Source: Hyphomicrobiaceae bacterium
Lineage (GTDB): Bacteria; Pseudomonadota; Alphaproteobacteria; Rhizobiales; JAKIUO01
DNA length: 23,056 bases
Direction of reading: 5' to 3'
NCBI GenBank assembly: GCA_021647535.1
Contig: JAKIUO010000017.1
Location: 1-23,056 of the forward strand
This document shows, piece after piece, positions 1 through 8,661 of this stretch. Below the pieces are notes generated by a model. The model did not search any database and was not told the DNA's origin. It saw nothing but the letters and a program-made list of their open reading frames with translations. Position 1 is the stretch's first letter. Every line of letters begins with the position of its first letter. The position numbers and the translations under genes were made by a program.

Positions 1-1845
1 CGCGGACGGGGTTTTATCATTGTCGCCATTGTCGCGCACCGGTTGGATGCCCTTGAGCAAATCGGCGATTTCCTTGCCGCTCAAGGTTTCATATTCCAGC
101 AGGCCATTCGCAATGGCGTGCAACTGATCCGTATTGGTCTCCAGAATTTTCTTGGCAGTAGCAAGGCCTTCATCGACCAGAACATGGATCTCTTCATCGA
201 CCAGCTTTTGCGTATCATTGGACAGGCTTTGCTTGCGCGAGACCGAATGCCCCAGGAACACTTCTTCTTCATTGTCGCCATAAGCCAGGGGGCCCAGCTT
301 GTCGGACATGCCAAATTGCGTGACCATCGCCCGGGCAACACCGGTTGCCATCTTGATATCCTGCGATGCGCCCGACGTTACCTTGTCATAACCAAAGATC
401 AGCTCCTCAGCCACACGCCCGCCCATGGCGACCGCCAGATCTGCCTTGAGCCGGGCGCGGGTATAGGAAAGAGTGTCGCGTTCAGGTAGGCGCATGACCA
501 TGCCGAGCGAACGCCCGCGCGGAATAATCGTGGCCTTATGCACCGGATCCGATGCCGGCTGGTGCATGGTTACAAGCGCATGGCCACCTTCATGATAGGC
601 CGTCAGTTTCTTTTCTTCATCCGACATCACCATGGAACGCCGCTCGGCCCCCATCATGACTTTATCCTTGGCATCCTCAAATTCTTGATGCGTCACCATG
701 CGCTTGGAGCGCCGGGCCGCCAGCAAAGCCGCTTCATTGACAAGGTTCGCCAGATCCGCACCAGAAAATCCGGGCGTACCACGGGCAATCGTTCGCAGCT
801 CAACATCGGGCGCAACAGGCACCTTGCGAATATGCACCTTGAGTATTTTTTCACGGCCAATAATATCAGGAAGCGGCACCACGACCTGCCGGTCGAAACG
901 ACCAGGGCGCAGCAAAGCCGGATCAAGCACATCAGGCCTGTTGGTCGCCGCAATGATGATAATGCTCTCATTGGGCTCAAAACCATCCATCTCCACCAGT
1001 AACTGGTTCAAAGTCTGCTCACGCTCATCATTGCCGCCACCAAGTCCGGCACCACGATGACGTCCAACCGCATCAATCTCATCGATAAAGATGATACAAG
1101 GCGCGTTTTTCTTGGCCTGCTCGAACATATCGCGCACTCTTGAAGCACCAACACCCACGAACATTTCAACGAAATCTGAACCCGATATGGTAAAGAACGG
1201 CACATTGGCCTCACCCGCGACCGCTTTGGCGATCAGTGTTTTACCCGTACCAGGAGAGCCAACAAGCAGCAATCCACGCGGAATTTTACCGCCCAAACGC
1301 TGATAACGCCCAGGGTCTCTCAAAAAGTCAACAACTTCTTCGAGCTCTTCCTTGGCTTCATCAACACCAGCCACATCTTCAAAGGTCACACGACCACTAT
1401 GCTCTGTCAGCAGCTTCGCCTTGGATTTGCCAAAGCCCATGGCACGTCCTGAACCGGACTGCATCTGGCGCATAAAAAACACCCAAACAGCAATCAACAG
1501 TAACATGGGGAACCACGAAATCAGGATCGAGAACAGCGTATGCCCTTCATCTTCCAGGGGCTTTGCCTTGATATTCACGTTCTTCTCAGCCAGACGCTCC
1601 ACCAGCTTGGGATCGTCAGGGGCATAAGTCTGGAAAGACCGGTCATTGGAAAAATGCCCGGTAATACGACGCCCGGAAATCGTAACATCACGAATCCCGC
1701 CATCATTAACCTTGGCCAGAAACTCCGAATAGTTGATATCGTCCGGGTTGCCGCGCGGCACTGGCCCTTGAAACATATTGAACAGGGCGATCAGCAACAA
1801 GCCGATAATGACCCAGATCGCAAAATTGCGGAAGTTCGAATTCAT
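1..1845 (-). CDS. ftsH: ATP-dependent zinc metalloprotease FtsH (3' end cut by window edge)
   Basis: Membrane-anchored AAA+ protease that extracts and degrades misfolded membrane proteins and short-lived regulators. The frame is open from the ATG at 1845 to base 1 (615 codons) and has not reached its stop; family members are about 640 residues, so only the C-terminal tail is missing. In order: a first membrane segment at about residues 8-27, a periplasmic loop, a second membrane segment at about 106-125, Walker A GSPGTGKT at 196-203, Walker B IIFIDEID, the AAA+ second region of homology (AATNRPDVLDPALLRPGRFD), and zinc-binding HEGGH at 418-422. The start is supported by AGGGA about seven bases upstream. 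It is divergent from the ThiE-like gene across about 450 bp. In relatives glmM commonly follows ftsH, which would lie outside this window. Identity is essentially certain. Confidence 0.97.
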   Translation of the reverse strand, partial: MNSNFRNFAIWVIIGLLLIALFNMFQGPVPRGNPDDINYSEFLAKVNDGGIRDVTISGRRITGHFSNDRSFQTYAPDDPKLVERLAEKNVNIKAKPLEDEGHTLFSILISWFPMLLLIAVWVFFMRQMQSGSGRAMGFGKSKAKLLTEHSGRVTFEDVAGVDEAKEELEEVVDFLRDPGRYQRLGGKIPRGLLLVGSPGTGKTLIAKAVAGEANVPFFTISGSDFVEMFVGVGASRVRDMFEQAKKNAPCIIFIDEIDAVGRHRGAGLGGGNDEREQTLNQLLVEMDGFEPNESIIIIAATNRPDVLDPALLRPGRFDRQVVVPLPDIIGREKILKVHIRKVPVAPDVELRTIARGTPGFSGADLANLVNEAALLAARRSKRMVTHQEFEDAKDKVMMGAERRSMVMSDEEKKLTAYHEGGHALVTMHQPASDPVHKATIIPRGRSLGMVMRLPERDTLSYTRARLKADLAVAMGGRVAEELIFGYDKVTSGASQDIKMATGVARAMVTQFGMSDKLGPLAYGDNEEEVFLGHSVSRKQSLSNDTQKLVDEEIHVLVDEGLATAKKILETNTDQLHAIANGLLEYETLSGKEIADLLKGIQPVRDNGDNDKTPSA

Positions 1846-2297
1846 GAAACGTCCCTATCTTTCTTCGTGTTGGCTCGCTCAAACGGGTACAAATATCACA
1901 ACCGAGCGCACAACTTCTATCTGCATCACCTGCACTTATGCTCATGGACAGCCATATGCAAGACCATTTGCTTAAAAGCGGTGCAAGGATGTTGCCAATT
2001 AATTTATCTCACTTAGATCTATACTGCTCCACTTACCCTAGAAACAGCTGAGCCCCGACCTCAATGCAAAGAACCAGATTAGTTTAGAATATGTCTTGAT
2101 TATAGGCAAATGTCACCAAACTTCTTGCCATGACCCATTAATTCTATGGCATTTTTTGCAGAATAAGGACAAAAATATGCAAATTTGCCCTAAAAAGAAC
2201 CAGAACAGTCAATCGACCAGCAATCGCCGCATTTGCCAGACATCAAATAACAGCAGTTCGGTTCCCCCCTATGCCCCCTATGATCACAGGACTTCAT
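1846..2297. other. intergenic region between divergent ftsH and thiE-like gene
   Basis: This 452-bp AT-rich stretch separates two divergent genes, so it must hold promoters for both. I see no RNA gene, clear operator palindrome or credible small coding frame. No -35/-10 pair or heat-shock promoter matched well enough to place. The short open frames here lack ribosome binding sites. Confidence 0.6.
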
Positions 2298-3032
2298 ATG
2301 AGTGTGAATGACAAAAAAACAAGGCTATACCTTAACATTCCTGCGACTGACCTTGATGGTTTCGACAGAGATATGAGCGCGGTTGAGCAATTGCCCACCC
2401 AACTTGACCTGGCCTGTGTCTCTTTAAAACTGCACGATGATCCAGCGCATGATGGCCCCTTAAAACCTTTTATCGACAAGATACAGCAAAAAGGCGTTGC
2501 CGTCGTTCTGGAGCTGCCGCAACTCAGTCCGCTAGACAATGAACTTGGCGATGGTCGTGAGCTGTCTCCTGCCCTGTTGGCAAAAAGCCCCCTGGTTGAG
2601 CACCTTGCCAGAATAGATAGTCTGCAAGCCGATGGTCTTCATCTGCCCCCCCCTCTGGCCTCCCCACTTTGGCTTGAAAAGGCTCGAATGACACTTGGCA
2701 AAGACGTAATTATTGGTGTTGATTGCGGCCTCTCGCGCCATCTGGCTATGTCGCTTGGCGATGCTGGCGCTGACTATATCGGCTTTTCTATTGCGCAGAG
2801 CGAACCCTATGAGCAACTCGTCAATATGGTCGGCTGGTGGCAGGATCTGTTTGAAATCCCCTGCGTTGCGCTCAATCCAGGTGATCGGACTGAACTGGAA
2901 ACGCTACTGCAAATCCCGACAGATTTCATTGCCCTTGGCGCTGCGCTTTGGCCACGCTTTCGCGATGATCCAGATTTTGCCAAATGGGTGATCGGGCAAT
3001 GCCCTTTAACGGAACAAACAAGACAGGAGTAA
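2298..3032 (+). CDS. ThiE/TenI-like TIM-barrel protein, divergent from thiamine-phosphate synthase
   Basis: About 244 residues resembling the thiamine-phosphate synthase fold. Recognisable pieces are ADGLHLP (compare DGVHLGQ of ThiE), a GVDCGLSRHLAMSLGDAGAD segment followed by YIGF (compare GVSTHS...AGADYVGF), and a final strand PCVALNPG where ThiE normally has a glycine-rich phosphate-binding VAIGGI. Because that last motif and the usual pyrimidine-binding residues are altered, catalysis of thiamine phosphate formation is doubtful, and a diverged paralogue is more likely. I chose the ATG at 2298 because AGGA lies seven bases upstream; ATGs at 2271 and 2280 are in frame but lack a good ribosome site. 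The stop lies 3 bp before the next gene's GTG, so the two are probably co-transcribed and translationally coupled. Confidence 0.75.
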   Translation: MSVNDKKTRLYLNIPATDLDGFDRDMSAVEQLPTQLDLACVSLKLHDDPAHDGPLKPFIDKIQQKGVAVVLELPQLSPLDNELGDGRELSPALLAKSPLVEHLARIDSLQADGLHLPPPLASPLWLEKARMTLGKDVIIGVDCGLSRHLAMSLGDAGADYIGFSIAQSEPYEQLVNMVGWWQDLFEIPCVALNPGDRTELETLLQIPTDFIALGAALWPRFRDDPDFAKWVIGQCPLTEQTRQE

Positions 3033-3035
3033 GCC

Positions 3036-4046
3036 GTGGCGATTTTTCATACCGACCTCCCTCTGACAACGGCCTTGCAACGCTTGCTCATATCTGCGCT
3101 CCTTATCGCCTTGCTGCCAATGGCCGCCAAAGCGAAACAACAGCAAAGGCTTGGCGGGGGCACCCTGCCCCCTTCGTCCAACAGCGCTCACTCGAAAAAC
3201 ACAAGCAGTGCCGACCCCGCCTATGCCGCTTTTGAAAAAGGGCGTTATCTTCAGGCGCTTAAACTCGCCAAGGCGCAAGCCGATAAAGGGGAAGTGCAGG
3301 CTTTCACTCTGGTGGGGAGAATTTATGCTGGCGGCCTGGGGGTTGCCACAGACCTCACAAAAGCGGCGCAATGGTATGCCGGAGGAGCAGAACGCGGCGA
3401 TAAATACGCTCAATTCGCTCTCGCCATGCAGCTCGCCAGCGGCCAGGGGGTCAAACGCGATATCAAGCAGGCAGCCGATCTTTTTGAAGCCGCTGCAGCA
3501 CAAGGACATGATTTATCTCAATATAATCTCGGTCTTATCTATGTGTCTGGCAATGGTCGCTCGGCCAATATGAAAAAAGCTGCTGCCTGGTTGAAAAAAG
3601 CAGCTCTGCAGAATGAAGTTCATGCCCAATATGACCTTGGTTCGCTTTATCTTGAAGGAGCTGGCGTTGCGCTGGACAAGAAAAAAGCCGCAAAATGGAT
3701 TGGCCGGGCTGCGGAAGCTGGCCTCAGCACTGCAGAACTCGAATATGGGCTGATGCTCTATCTTGGCAAAGGCATTGCTAAAAACCGGCAAGAAGGTGCC
3801 AGATACATGCTGCTGGCGGCCAAAAGAGGTAACCCAGTCGCTCAAAACCGTGTCGCCAACCTATATGCCCATGGCCTTGTCTTCAAAAAAGACCTGGTGG
3901 AAGCTGCAAAATGGCACTTGCTAGCCAGAAAACGCGGGGCCTCCGACATACGCCTTGATCTCAAAATCGCTCGTATGCCGAAACCCCAACGCCAGGTCGC
4001 ACAAACCAAAGCGCAACTCTGGCGCCAGCAAAATCGCCAACCGTAA
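3036..4046 (+). CDS. exported Sel1-like repeat (TPR-type) protein
   Basis: A 336-residue protein with a probable cleavable signal peptide: hydrophobic segment at about 17-29, then a likely cut after AKA near residue 33. After a low-complexity linker come about six Sel1 repeats of roughly 36 residues, with the typical pattern of A-x-LG..Y..G.GV..D..KAA.W...AA..G between about residues 60 and 310. Sel1 repeats form helical-pair solenoids used for protein-protein binding in envelope assembly or signalling; no catalytic domain is seen. The GTG start follows an ACAGGAG ribosome site at 3023-3029. It directly follows the ThiE-like gene, which suggests one transcript. Its partner cannot be deduced from sequence. 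Confidence 0.88.
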   Translation: MAIFHTDLPLTTALQRLLISALLIALLPMAAKAKQQQRLGGGTLPPSSNSAHSKNTSSADPAYAAFEKGRYLQALKLAKAQADKGEVQAFTLVGRIYAGGLGVATDLTKAAQWYAGGAERGDKYAQFALAMQLASGQGVKRDIKQAADLFEAAAAQGHDLSQYNLGLIYVSGNGRSANMKKAAAWLKKAALQNEVHAQYDLGSLYLEGAGVALDKKKAAKWIGRAAEAGLSTAELEYGLMLYLGKGIAKNRQEGARYMLLAAKRGNPVAQNRVANLYAHGLVFKKDLVEAAKWHLLARKRGASDIRLDLKIARMPKPQRQVAQTKAQLWRQQNRQP

Positions 4047-4090
4047 TCATCACGGCGGGCAATCGTTTTGTCGAACATCAAGGCAAGGGC

Positions 4091-5623
4091 CTACATGACC
4101 AGTGCCTTGCGCATGGCCTCACCGCGATAGGACAAGGCCTCGGCAATATGCAACCGTCTGATACCCTCCTCATTATCAAGGTCGGCCAATGTGCGGGCGA
4201 CTTTCAAAGTCCGGTGATAGCCGCGTGCCGTCAAACGCAGTTTTTCACAGGCATCACGCAACAGGTTAGAAGCCTCCTTTTCCAACTTTGTACATTCCTC
4301 CAGAGCCACCCCCGACAGTTCCGTATTGGTGCGAAATTGCACCAGTCCCATCCCCTTAAACCGTTCAACCTGCCGCTCACGAGCCAGAGTAACACGCTCG
4401 CGCACAAGCTTGCTGCTCTCGCTCTCTCCAGCTGACATCAAATCCTGTGGGCTCACGGCTGGCACTTCGATCTGCAGGTCGAAACGGTCCAGCAAGGGGC
4501 CAGATATGCGCGATTGATAGCGCTCAGCACAATGAGCTCCCCGCGAACAGGCAAAACCTGGCTCAAAAGCGCGACCACATTTGCATGGGTTCATGGCTGC
4601 CACCAGCTGGATGCGCGAGGGATAGGAAATACGGTGATTGGCGCGGGCAATAACCACCTGCCCGGTTTCCAGAGGCTGGCGCAGACTATCGAGCACAGCT
4701 GACGTGAATTCGGGCAATTCATCCAGGAATAAAACGCCCATATGAGCCAGTGCCACTTCACCCGGGCGGGGCCGCACGCCTCCGCCAACCAGAGCGGCCA
4801 TTGAAGCAGAATGATGGGGCGCTCGAAAGGGCCGGGCGCGGCCGACTTGCCCCCCGGCAAGTTCTCCAGCCAGCGAACGGATCATACTGACCTCAAGCAT
4901 TTCAGCCGCGCCAAGGTCGGGCAGGATCGAGGGCAATCTTGCTGCCAACATGCTTTTGCCAGATCCCGGCGGCCCGGTCATCAACAGGTTATGGCCACCA
5001 GCTGCCGCCACCTCAAGAGCCCGGCGGGCACTTTCCTGACCACGCACATCACACAGGTCGGGTAAATCGGTGCGCTCAATTGCAGCTTCAGGCTCTGGAC
5101 GCGAGAGTATTTGCAGACCCTTGAAATGATTCATCAACTCCAGTAAATGGCGAGGTGCCAGCAGATCCATATCTTGTGCCGCCCAAGCCGCTTCGGGACC
5201 ACAATCATAAGGGCAGATCAATCCAAGATCACGGCTATTGGCACCAATAGCTGCCGGTAAAGCTCCCGGCACCATACTGATGGATCCATCAAGGGCCAGC
5301 TCGCCAATCACACAATAAGCTTGCAGCTGATCAAACGGCATCGCCCCCATACAGGCCATCATCGCCAATACGATAGGCAGATCATAATGACTGCCCTCTT
5401 TGGGCAGGTCGGCAGGAGCCAGGTTAACCGTGATATGCTTTGCTGGCAGAGCCAGACCCACGGCATGCATAGCGGCCCGCACACGCTCACGGCTTTCCGC
5501 GACCGCCTTATCGGGCAGCCCAACAACCATAAAAGCCGGTGCGCCTGGAGAAATTTGCACTTGCACATCAACAGAGCGGGCTTCGATCCCATCAAATGCG
5601 ACTGTCTTGACCTGCGCAAACAT
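4091..5623 (-). CDS. comM: YifB/ComM family Mg-chelatase-like AAA+ ATPase
   Basis: A 510-residue protein matching the full ComM/YifB family length. An N-terminal Lon-protease-like fold (about 1-170) begins MFAQVKTVAFDGIEARSVDV. The AAA+ core follows with Walker A GPPGSGKS at 217-224, Walker B LFLDELPEF, and an NPCKCG motif. A C-terminal Mg-chelatase-type domain contains RGYHRTLKVARTLADLD. In Vibrio and Acinetobacter, ComM is a hexameric helicase that promotes branch migration during natural transformation; in most other bacteria its role is untested. AGGGGA lies just upstream of the ATG. It is the last gene of the yraN-gshB-comM strand run, about 100 bp after gshB, and I see no clear terminator after its stop at 4091. 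Confidence 0.95.
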   Translation of the reverse strand: MFAQVKTVAFDGIEARSVDVQVQISPGAPAFMVVGLPDKAVAESRERVRAAMHAVGLALPAKHITVNLAPADLPKEGSHYDLPIVLAMMACMGAMPFDQLQAYCVIGELALDGSISMVPGALPAAIGANSRDLGLICPYDCGPEAAWAAQDMDLLAPRHLLELMNHFKGLQILSRPEPEAAIERTDLPDLCDVRGQESARRALEVAAAGGHNLLMTGPPGSGKSMLAARLPSILPDLGAAEMLEVSMIRSLAGELAGGQVGRARPFRAPHHSASMAALVGGGVRPRPGEVALAHMGVLFLDELPEFTSAVLDSLRQPLETGQVVIARANHRISYPSRIQLVAAMNPCKCGRAFEPGFACSRGAHCAERYQSRISGPLLDRFDLQIEVPAVSPQDLMSAGESESSKLVRERVTLARERQVERFKGMGLVQFRTNTELSGVALEECTKLEKEASNLLRDACEKLRLTARGYHRTLKVARTLADLDNEEGIRRLHIAEALSYRGEAMRKALVM

Positions 5624-5724
5624 TATTGTTCCCCTGATATTTGATATATGCTCAACACACCATGGATCAAACAGAGAACAAAATCAAGAACATTATGGGA
5701 ACTTTTATGTTGACATACTGATTT

Positions 5725-6663
5725 TTACAACTTAGCCTCAATCGCATCCCAGATCAGCGCGGCAATATCGGCACCGCCAAATCGGGCAATTTCACGAATG
5801 CCGGTTGGAGACGTCACATTGATTTCTGTCATCTTGTCACCGATCACATCTATGCCCGTAAATAACAGGCCGCGCCTTTTCAGTTCAGAACCAATGGCCG
5901 CGCAGATTTCGCGATCCCGCTCCGTCAAGTCGATAAGCTCGGGCCGCCCACCCACATGCATATTGGAACGCGTTTCATCCTTGGCAGGTATACGGTTTAG
6001 TGCGCCTACCGGCTCGCCATCAACCAGAATGATGCGCTTGTCGCCAGCCCGTACCAAAGGCAGATATTGCTGCACAATAAAAGGTTCACGAAACACTTCA
6101 TCGAACATCTCAACCAGAGCGCCAAGATTGGTATCTTCTTTCATCAATCGAAAAACGCCTGCTCCCCCATTTCCATAAAGAGGCTTGATGATGATGTCGT
6201 CATATTCTTCTCGAAAGGTCTTCACATCAGCAAGTTGCCTTGTAATCAGCGTTGGTGGCATAAGAGCAGGGTATTCCATCACAAAAAGTTTTTCGGGGGC
6301 ATTGCGCACATGAAACGGATCATTGACCACCAGTGTTTTGGGATGGATGCGCTCCAGCATATGAGTTGACGTAATATAATGCATATCAAAGGGAGGATCC
6401 TGACGCAGTAAAACCACATCGAGCTTAGAAAGATCAAGTACATAGGGGTCGCTCTTCGTAAAATGCGCTCCCTGCCGATCAAAAACTTCAAGATCACTGC
6501 CCCGGGCATACAACTGCTTCCCCTTCATAAACATATGATCGGGGTGATAGGTAAAAAGCTCAAACCCTCGGTTTTGCGCCTCCAGCATGAGCGCAAAACT
6601 GCTGTCGCCAGCAATATTGATTTTCTCAACGGGGTCCATTTGCACGCCAATATGTTTAACCAT
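5725..6663 (-). CDS. gshB: glutathione synthetase
   Basis: A 312-residue ATP-grasp enzyme that joins gamma-glutamylcysteine and glycine in the cytoplasm, the last step of glutathione synthesis. The N-terminal domain starts VKHIGVQMDPVEKINIAGDS, the classic GshB opening with the DP-x-x-x-I motif. The ATP-grasp domain contains IIKPLYGNGGAGVF (nucleotide-binding glycine-rich loop), an FIVQQYLP segment, GDKRIILVDGEPVGALNRIP, and the metal/substrate-binding C-terminal TEINVTSPTGIREI. Length is normal. It lies 67 bp after yraN on the same strand, a neighbourhood common in alphaproteobacteria. A weak AAGG ribosome site precedes the ATG. Confidence 0.97.
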   Translation of the reverse strand: MVKHIGVQMDPVEKINIAGDSSFALMLEAQNRGFELFTYHPDHMFMKGKQLYARGSDLEVFDRQGAHFTKSDPYVLDLSKLDVVLLRQDPPFDMHYITSTHMLERIHPKTLVVNDPFHVRNAPEKLFVMEYPALMPPTLITRQLADVKTFREEYDDIIIKPLYGNGGAGVFRLMKEDTNLGALVEMFDEVFREPFIVQQYLPLVRAGDKRIILVDGEPVGALNRIPAKDETRSNMHVGGRPELIDLTERDREICAAIGSELKRRGLLFTGIDVIGDKMTEINVTSPTGIREIARFGGADIAALIWDAIEAKL

Positions 6664-6730
6664 GCATTCGCCTTTATGATCTGATTGTCTTAATTGATTT
6701 GCGACACGCTGCCTCTATCCACCAATGAGG

Positions 6731-7105
6731 TCAATAGGAGTTGTGAGAAAAAGCGTCTTTATAGTGTCGTGGCAAGGACCAGGGCATGATGGTAATGATA
6801 TCAAAACCAATTTCCTTCCTATGTGAAACCCTGTTTCTGGCCAGCCACAGATCGCCAGCCCTTTTGATCCGCAATTGTTGCCGGGGCGTAACCGAAAACA
6901 GAATATGTTCGCGGCCTACACCAGACCTGGCTTTGACCTCGACAAAAGCTATTCGTTTTGCATTACTGGCAATCAGGTCAATTTCGCCCACAGTGGTTTT
7001 ATAACGGGACGCCAGCACCCGATAGCCCTTGGCCATAAGAAACAAAGCTGCAATGCGCTCGGCCTTAATCCCGGCGCGATAAGCTTTCTGGCGTTTTTGT
7101 CGCAT
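6731..7105 (-). CDS. yraN: YraN family (UPF0102) predicted nuclease-fold protein
   Basis: A 124-residue protein with the family's restriction-endonuclease-like core: an AERIAALFLMAKGYRVLASRY helix-strand unit, then GEIDLIA and FVEVKARS, which supply the acidic and lysine residues of a PD-(D/E)xK-like site. The family's biochemical role is unsettled. In many alphaproteobacteria yraN sits between rsmI and gshB; gshB is present downstream here but rsmI is absent upstream, where divergent tad-type genes begin instead. The C-terminus is typical in length. The basic N-terminus (MRQKRQKAYRAG) fits nucleic-acid binding. Confidence 0.92.
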   Translation of the reverse strand: MRQKRQKAYRAGIKAERIAALFLMAKGYRVLASRYKTTVGEIDLIASNAKRIAFVEVKARSGVGREHILFSVTPRQQLRIKRAGDLWLARNRVSHRKEIGFDIITIMPWSLPRHYKDAFSHNSY

Positions 7106-7279
7106 GATACGCTTTACTAACCACCCTTCTCAAACCTAACAAAAAAAGTCCCCAATCCCAAAGGCCTTTCAGTTTATTAATCATTTATGGCAACCAAATA
7201 TCAATAGTCTGATGCCTATACTACATAGTTAGCCGTCCATGTCTTTTTATATTCTGTATAGTCAAGGGTCAATAATCCC

Positions 7280-7855
7280 ATGTTAAATGAACTGCATAGG
7301 AACAATCCAACGCACAAGCCGCGCTTTGCCCGCCTGCTGCGCTCCCTTCGCAAAAATGAGGATGGTGTGACGGCAGTTGAATTTGGTATCATTGCCTTTC
7401 CTTTCCTCATCCTGATCGTCGCGATACTGGAAACAGCTCTTGTTCACATGACGTCGCTTGATCTTGAAAATGCAGTGAAAAGCGCCAGCCGCCAGATCCG
7501 CACAGGACAGGCCCAGGTTGCCGCACTCACATCCAACCAGTTCAAGGAACTTGTCTGCACCAAGACCGTGCTGATCAGCAATTGCAAAACAACACCCAAT
7601 CTGGTGATCGATGTGCGCACCTATGAGGATTTTGACACGATCAACACCGACCCTTCCGAGCTTTATGACGAAGATGGCGAATTCACTGGCGGTGAGAATT
7701 TCAGTTTGGGATCGGGTCTCAAGGTTGTCGTTGTGCGCGCCTATTACAAGATGGGCCTGCTGGCGCAAGTCCCGATTGTCGGCCTCGCCAATGCCGGTCC
7801 ACACCATCGAATGCTGAACGCTATTTCGGTCTTTCGTAATGAGCCGTTTTCATAG
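7280..7855 (+). CDS. TadE-like pilus assembly protein (first of two)
   Basis: A 191-residue protein with the TadE signature: a short basic cytoplasmic tail, then EDGVTAVEFGIIAFPFLILI, the hydrophobic helix with the conserved glutamate of TadE/TadF pseudopilins (residues about 27-55), followed by a periplasmic domain with two cysteines (LVCTKTVLISNC) that could form a disulphide. TadE-type minor pseudopilins support Flp pili made by the Tad secretion system. No tad ATPase, secretin or Flp pilin gene is in this window. It is followed 76 bp downstream by a second TadE-like gene on the same strand. It diverges from yraN. Confidence 0.88.
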   Translation: MLNELHRNNPTHKPRFARLLRSLRKNEDGVTAVEFGIIAFPFLILIVAILETALVHMTSLDLENAVKSASRQIRTGQAQVAALTSNQFKELVCTKTVLISNCKTTPNLVIDVRTYEDFDTINTDPSELYDEDGEFTGGENFSLGSGLKVVVVRAYYKMGLLAQVPIVGLANAGPHHRMLNAISVFRNEPFS

Positions 7856-7931
7856 AGCCATAAACTCACAAAGCATATTATCCGGGTCAGCCGATCAAAG
7901 TTTAAAAGCATACTGCTCAGGGAGTTAAGTC

Positions 7932-8576
7932 GTGTTAAAGAAAGCCTCAAAGAACATAGCCAAATCTGCATTGGCGCAACTTGTCCATCGCCTCAAGCGC
8001 AATGACAAGGGAGTGGCCGCCCTCGAATTTGCCTTGATCGCCCCGTTCATGCTGACCCTTTATATGGGCAGCATCGAGTTGCATCACGCTCTGTCTGCTG
8101 ACCGCCGCGTCACAGATCTGGCGGGCGCAACAGCCGACCTTGTGGCCCAGTCTTCCGATATATCAGGGAAGATGGATAATATTTTCGATGCCGCCAGCAA
8201 CTATCTCAAACCCTATGGTGTGGCTGCCCTTCGTATCACTGTTGTCAGCATCTGCCATGACAAGGATAATCTTGGCAAGGTCGACTGGAGCGCCCAATAT
8301 AATGGTGGCGTTCACGCTTATGCCCATGAAGACCCCATAGATTTACCTCTTGATGATGACGGCAATCCGGTGCTGACCATCAAGGGGACCAGCCTGATCC
8401 TGACCGAAGTCACCTATGATTATACCTCACCGCTAGGAAGGTATGTCTACAACACAACTCTTGCGGATCACTATTATCTGCGCCCTCGCCTCAAGGAAAC
8501 CCCTTCCGTCATCAACACAGATGCAGATGGTGCTCCAGAAGGCTGTGCAGCCGATGAATTCATGTCTGAAAGTTAA
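7932..8576 (+). CDS. TadE-like pilus assembly protein (second of two)
   Basis: A 214-residue protein built like its upstream neighbour: basic N-terminus, NDKGVAALEFALIAPFMLTL pseudopilin-type helix (about residues 27-48) with the invariant Glu, then a periplasmic domain in which the helix is followed by HALSADRRVTDLAGATADLVAQS, a segment typical of TadE/TadG-like proteins. It starts with GTG, supported by CAGGGAG at 7918-7924. Paired TadE-like genes often act together as minor pseudopilins. The pair ends at a strong hairpin terminator before convergent trpS. Confidence 0.86.
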   Translation: MLKKASKNIAKSALAQLVHRLKRNDKGVAALEFALIAPFMLTLYMGSIELHHALSADRRVTDLAGATADLVAQSSDISGKMDNIFDAASNYLKPYGVAALRITVVSICHDKDNLGKVDWSAQYNGGVHAYAHEDPIDLPLDDDGNPVLTIKGTSLILTEVTYDYTSPLGRYVYNTTLADHYYLRPRLKETPSVINTDADGAPEGCAADEFMSES

Positions 8577-8602
8577 GCTTGGCAATATTTTGCATGAACA
8601 AC

Positions 8603-8638
8603 AAAAACCACTGGAACCGACATACTCCAGTGGTTTTT
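8603..8638. terminator. bidirectional rho-independent terminator
   Basis: Perfect 13-bp inverted repeat: arm 8603-8615 (AAAAACCACTGGA), loop of 10 bases, arm 8626-8638 (TCCAGTGGTTTTT). The A-run and T-run built into the stem give a U tract in either direction. It lies 26 bp after the second TadE-like stop and 24 bp from the trpS stop, so it can end both convergent transcripts. Confidence 0.9.
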
Positions 8639-8661
8639 CAAATATGGATCTGACGCCTGCC

